From Algoriphagus yeomjeoni (GTDB lineage: Bacteria; Bacteroidota; Bacteroidia; Cytophagales; Cyclobacteriaceae), in contig NZ_QLLK01000001.1 of NCBI RefSeq assembly GCF_003259505.1, positions 1 to 64,000 on the forward strand: 64,000 nt of DNA. The letters are read 5' to 3'. Positions 63,490-64,000 of this stretch are shown here, piece by piece. How positions within the stretch are numbered: the stretch's first letter is position 1; every line of letters starts with the position of its first letter. The position numbers were made by a program, and so were the translations under genes. Below the pieces are notes generated by a model, which worked only from the letters and a program-made list of their open reading frames with translations, was not told the DNA's origin and made no database searches.

Positions 63490-64000
63490 ATGAAAGGATT
63501 TCGATTTACTCAGTTCGTACCCACTCAGGATCCTGAGAAAAATACGTTTGAAAATCTGCTGAATATATTTTTGCAACTCGTCACCATGACCGGTGGGGAT
63601 GTAGCCGAAGCACTAAGTTGGCTGACCAACTTGGACAATCGCTATCAGATGACCAATCCCAATTATGGTATCGGCGACTTCATTGAGGATTTAAAAAGTA
63701 AGGGTTACCTGACCGAGGAAAACCGAAAAGGTGAATTCAAGGTCACTGGAAAAGCGGAGCAAACGATTCGAAAGTCAGCTTTGGAAGAGATTTTCGGCAA
63801 ACTCAAGCGCGGAAAATCCGGTCAGCACAAAACCACACATTCAGGACAAGGAGAAGAGCGTGGCACAGATCGCCGAGCTTATGAATTTGGAGATAATCTG
63901 GATCAGATTGCTTTGACGGATTCTTTGAGAAATGCCCAGGCAAATCATGGTTTTGGTGGAGATTATTTGCTTACAGAAGATGACTTGGAAGTGGTGGAAA
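63490..64000 (+). CDS. vWA-type protein, N-terminal part (cut by window edge)
   Basis: The frame is open from ATG 63490 to the window edge (170 codons). It starts MKGFRFTQFVPTQDPEKNTF and continues with a helical DVAEALSWLTNLDNRYQM region and a linker GEERGTDRRAYEFGDNLDQI. This is the N-terminal part of the CoxE/vWA-like proteins which in Bacteroidetes carry a von Willebrand A domain after about residue 180; that domain is outside the window, so the call is by layout only. They often cooperate with a MoxR-type ATPase. Confidence 0.55.
   Translation, partial: MKGFRFTQFVPTQDPEKNTFENLLNIFLQLVTMTGGDVAEALSWLTNLDNRYQMTNPNYGIGDFIEDLKSKGYLTEENRKGEFKVTGKAEQTIRKSALEEIFGKLKRGKSGQHKTTHSGQGEERGTDRRAYEFGDNLDQIALTDSLRNAQANHGFGGDYLLTEDDLEVVE

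Noticed and set aside
1..64000. CRISPR arrays, rRNA or tRNA genes
   Set aside because: No evenly spaced direct repeats and no rRNA or cloverleaf-like sequences were noticed on reading; a dedicated tRNA search was not possible.

Overview
The window is chromosomal DNA from a Bacteroidetes bacterium, most likely a marine or soil member of the Cyclobacteriaceae (Algoriphagus/Cyclobacterium-like). Evidence for this is a SusC/SusD pair with its DUF3823 partner, a hybrid two-component regulator that joins sensor, kinase, receiver and AraC domains, many lipoprotein signal peptides, TAnnTTTG-type promoter elements, and housekeeping genes of Bacteroidetes type. The genus is an inference from gene content; there is no rRNA to confirm it.

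Layout. 1-7.7 kb: a cut-off lipoprotein gene, a secreted TolB-propeller/CehA-type protein, an NTF2-like and a DsrE-like protein, then a sulfatase, an esterase and a class A beta-lactamase-like protein. 7.8-14.7 kb: a four-gene overlapping signalling operon (two multi-PAS histidine kinases, a CheY-like receiver, and a REC-PAS protein with a histidine phosphotransfer-like helix but no ATPase). 14.9-32.8 kb: a polysaccharide utilisation locus (aldose epimerase, GH2, RhuM-like protein, GH43, a decayed GH127-like remnant, GH43 lipoprotein, DUF3823, SusD, SusC) facing away from its HTCS regulator; an arabinose- or xylose-containing plant polysaccharide is the likely substrate. 33-43.2 kb: a second catabolic run on the plus strand (ThuA-dehydrogenase fusion, cupredoxin, ThuA, Gfo/Idh/MocA oxidoreductase, sugar isomerase/epimerase, GH43, Tm-1-like protein and PEP-hydrolase-like protein), probably oxidising and cleaving a sugar derivative.

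43.2-46.8 kb is the most unusual part. It reads as a small integron-like cassette array. A broken tyrosine recombinase is followed, on the same strand, by a 22-bp palindrome and two single-gene cassettes. Each cassette starts with a short box (TTGTGGTG or TTACAGCCC) whose exact complement lies at its own end, and the cassettes are followed by about 120-bp imperfect inverted repeats that look like attC sites. A group II intron lies in each of two attC-like sites, opposite in orientation to the cassette genes, as described for group IIC-attC introns. One intron keeps only the last 72 codons of its maturase, and 16-bp palindromes have entered its domain V.

46.85-64 kb is mostly housekeeping (radA, polA, gpmI, nadC, corA, queG) mixed with an amidase, small secreted or membrane proteins, a second diverged fragment of the queG start, a toxin-antitoxin pair and the start of a vWA-type protein gene. 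No rRNA, tRNA or CRISPR array was seen.
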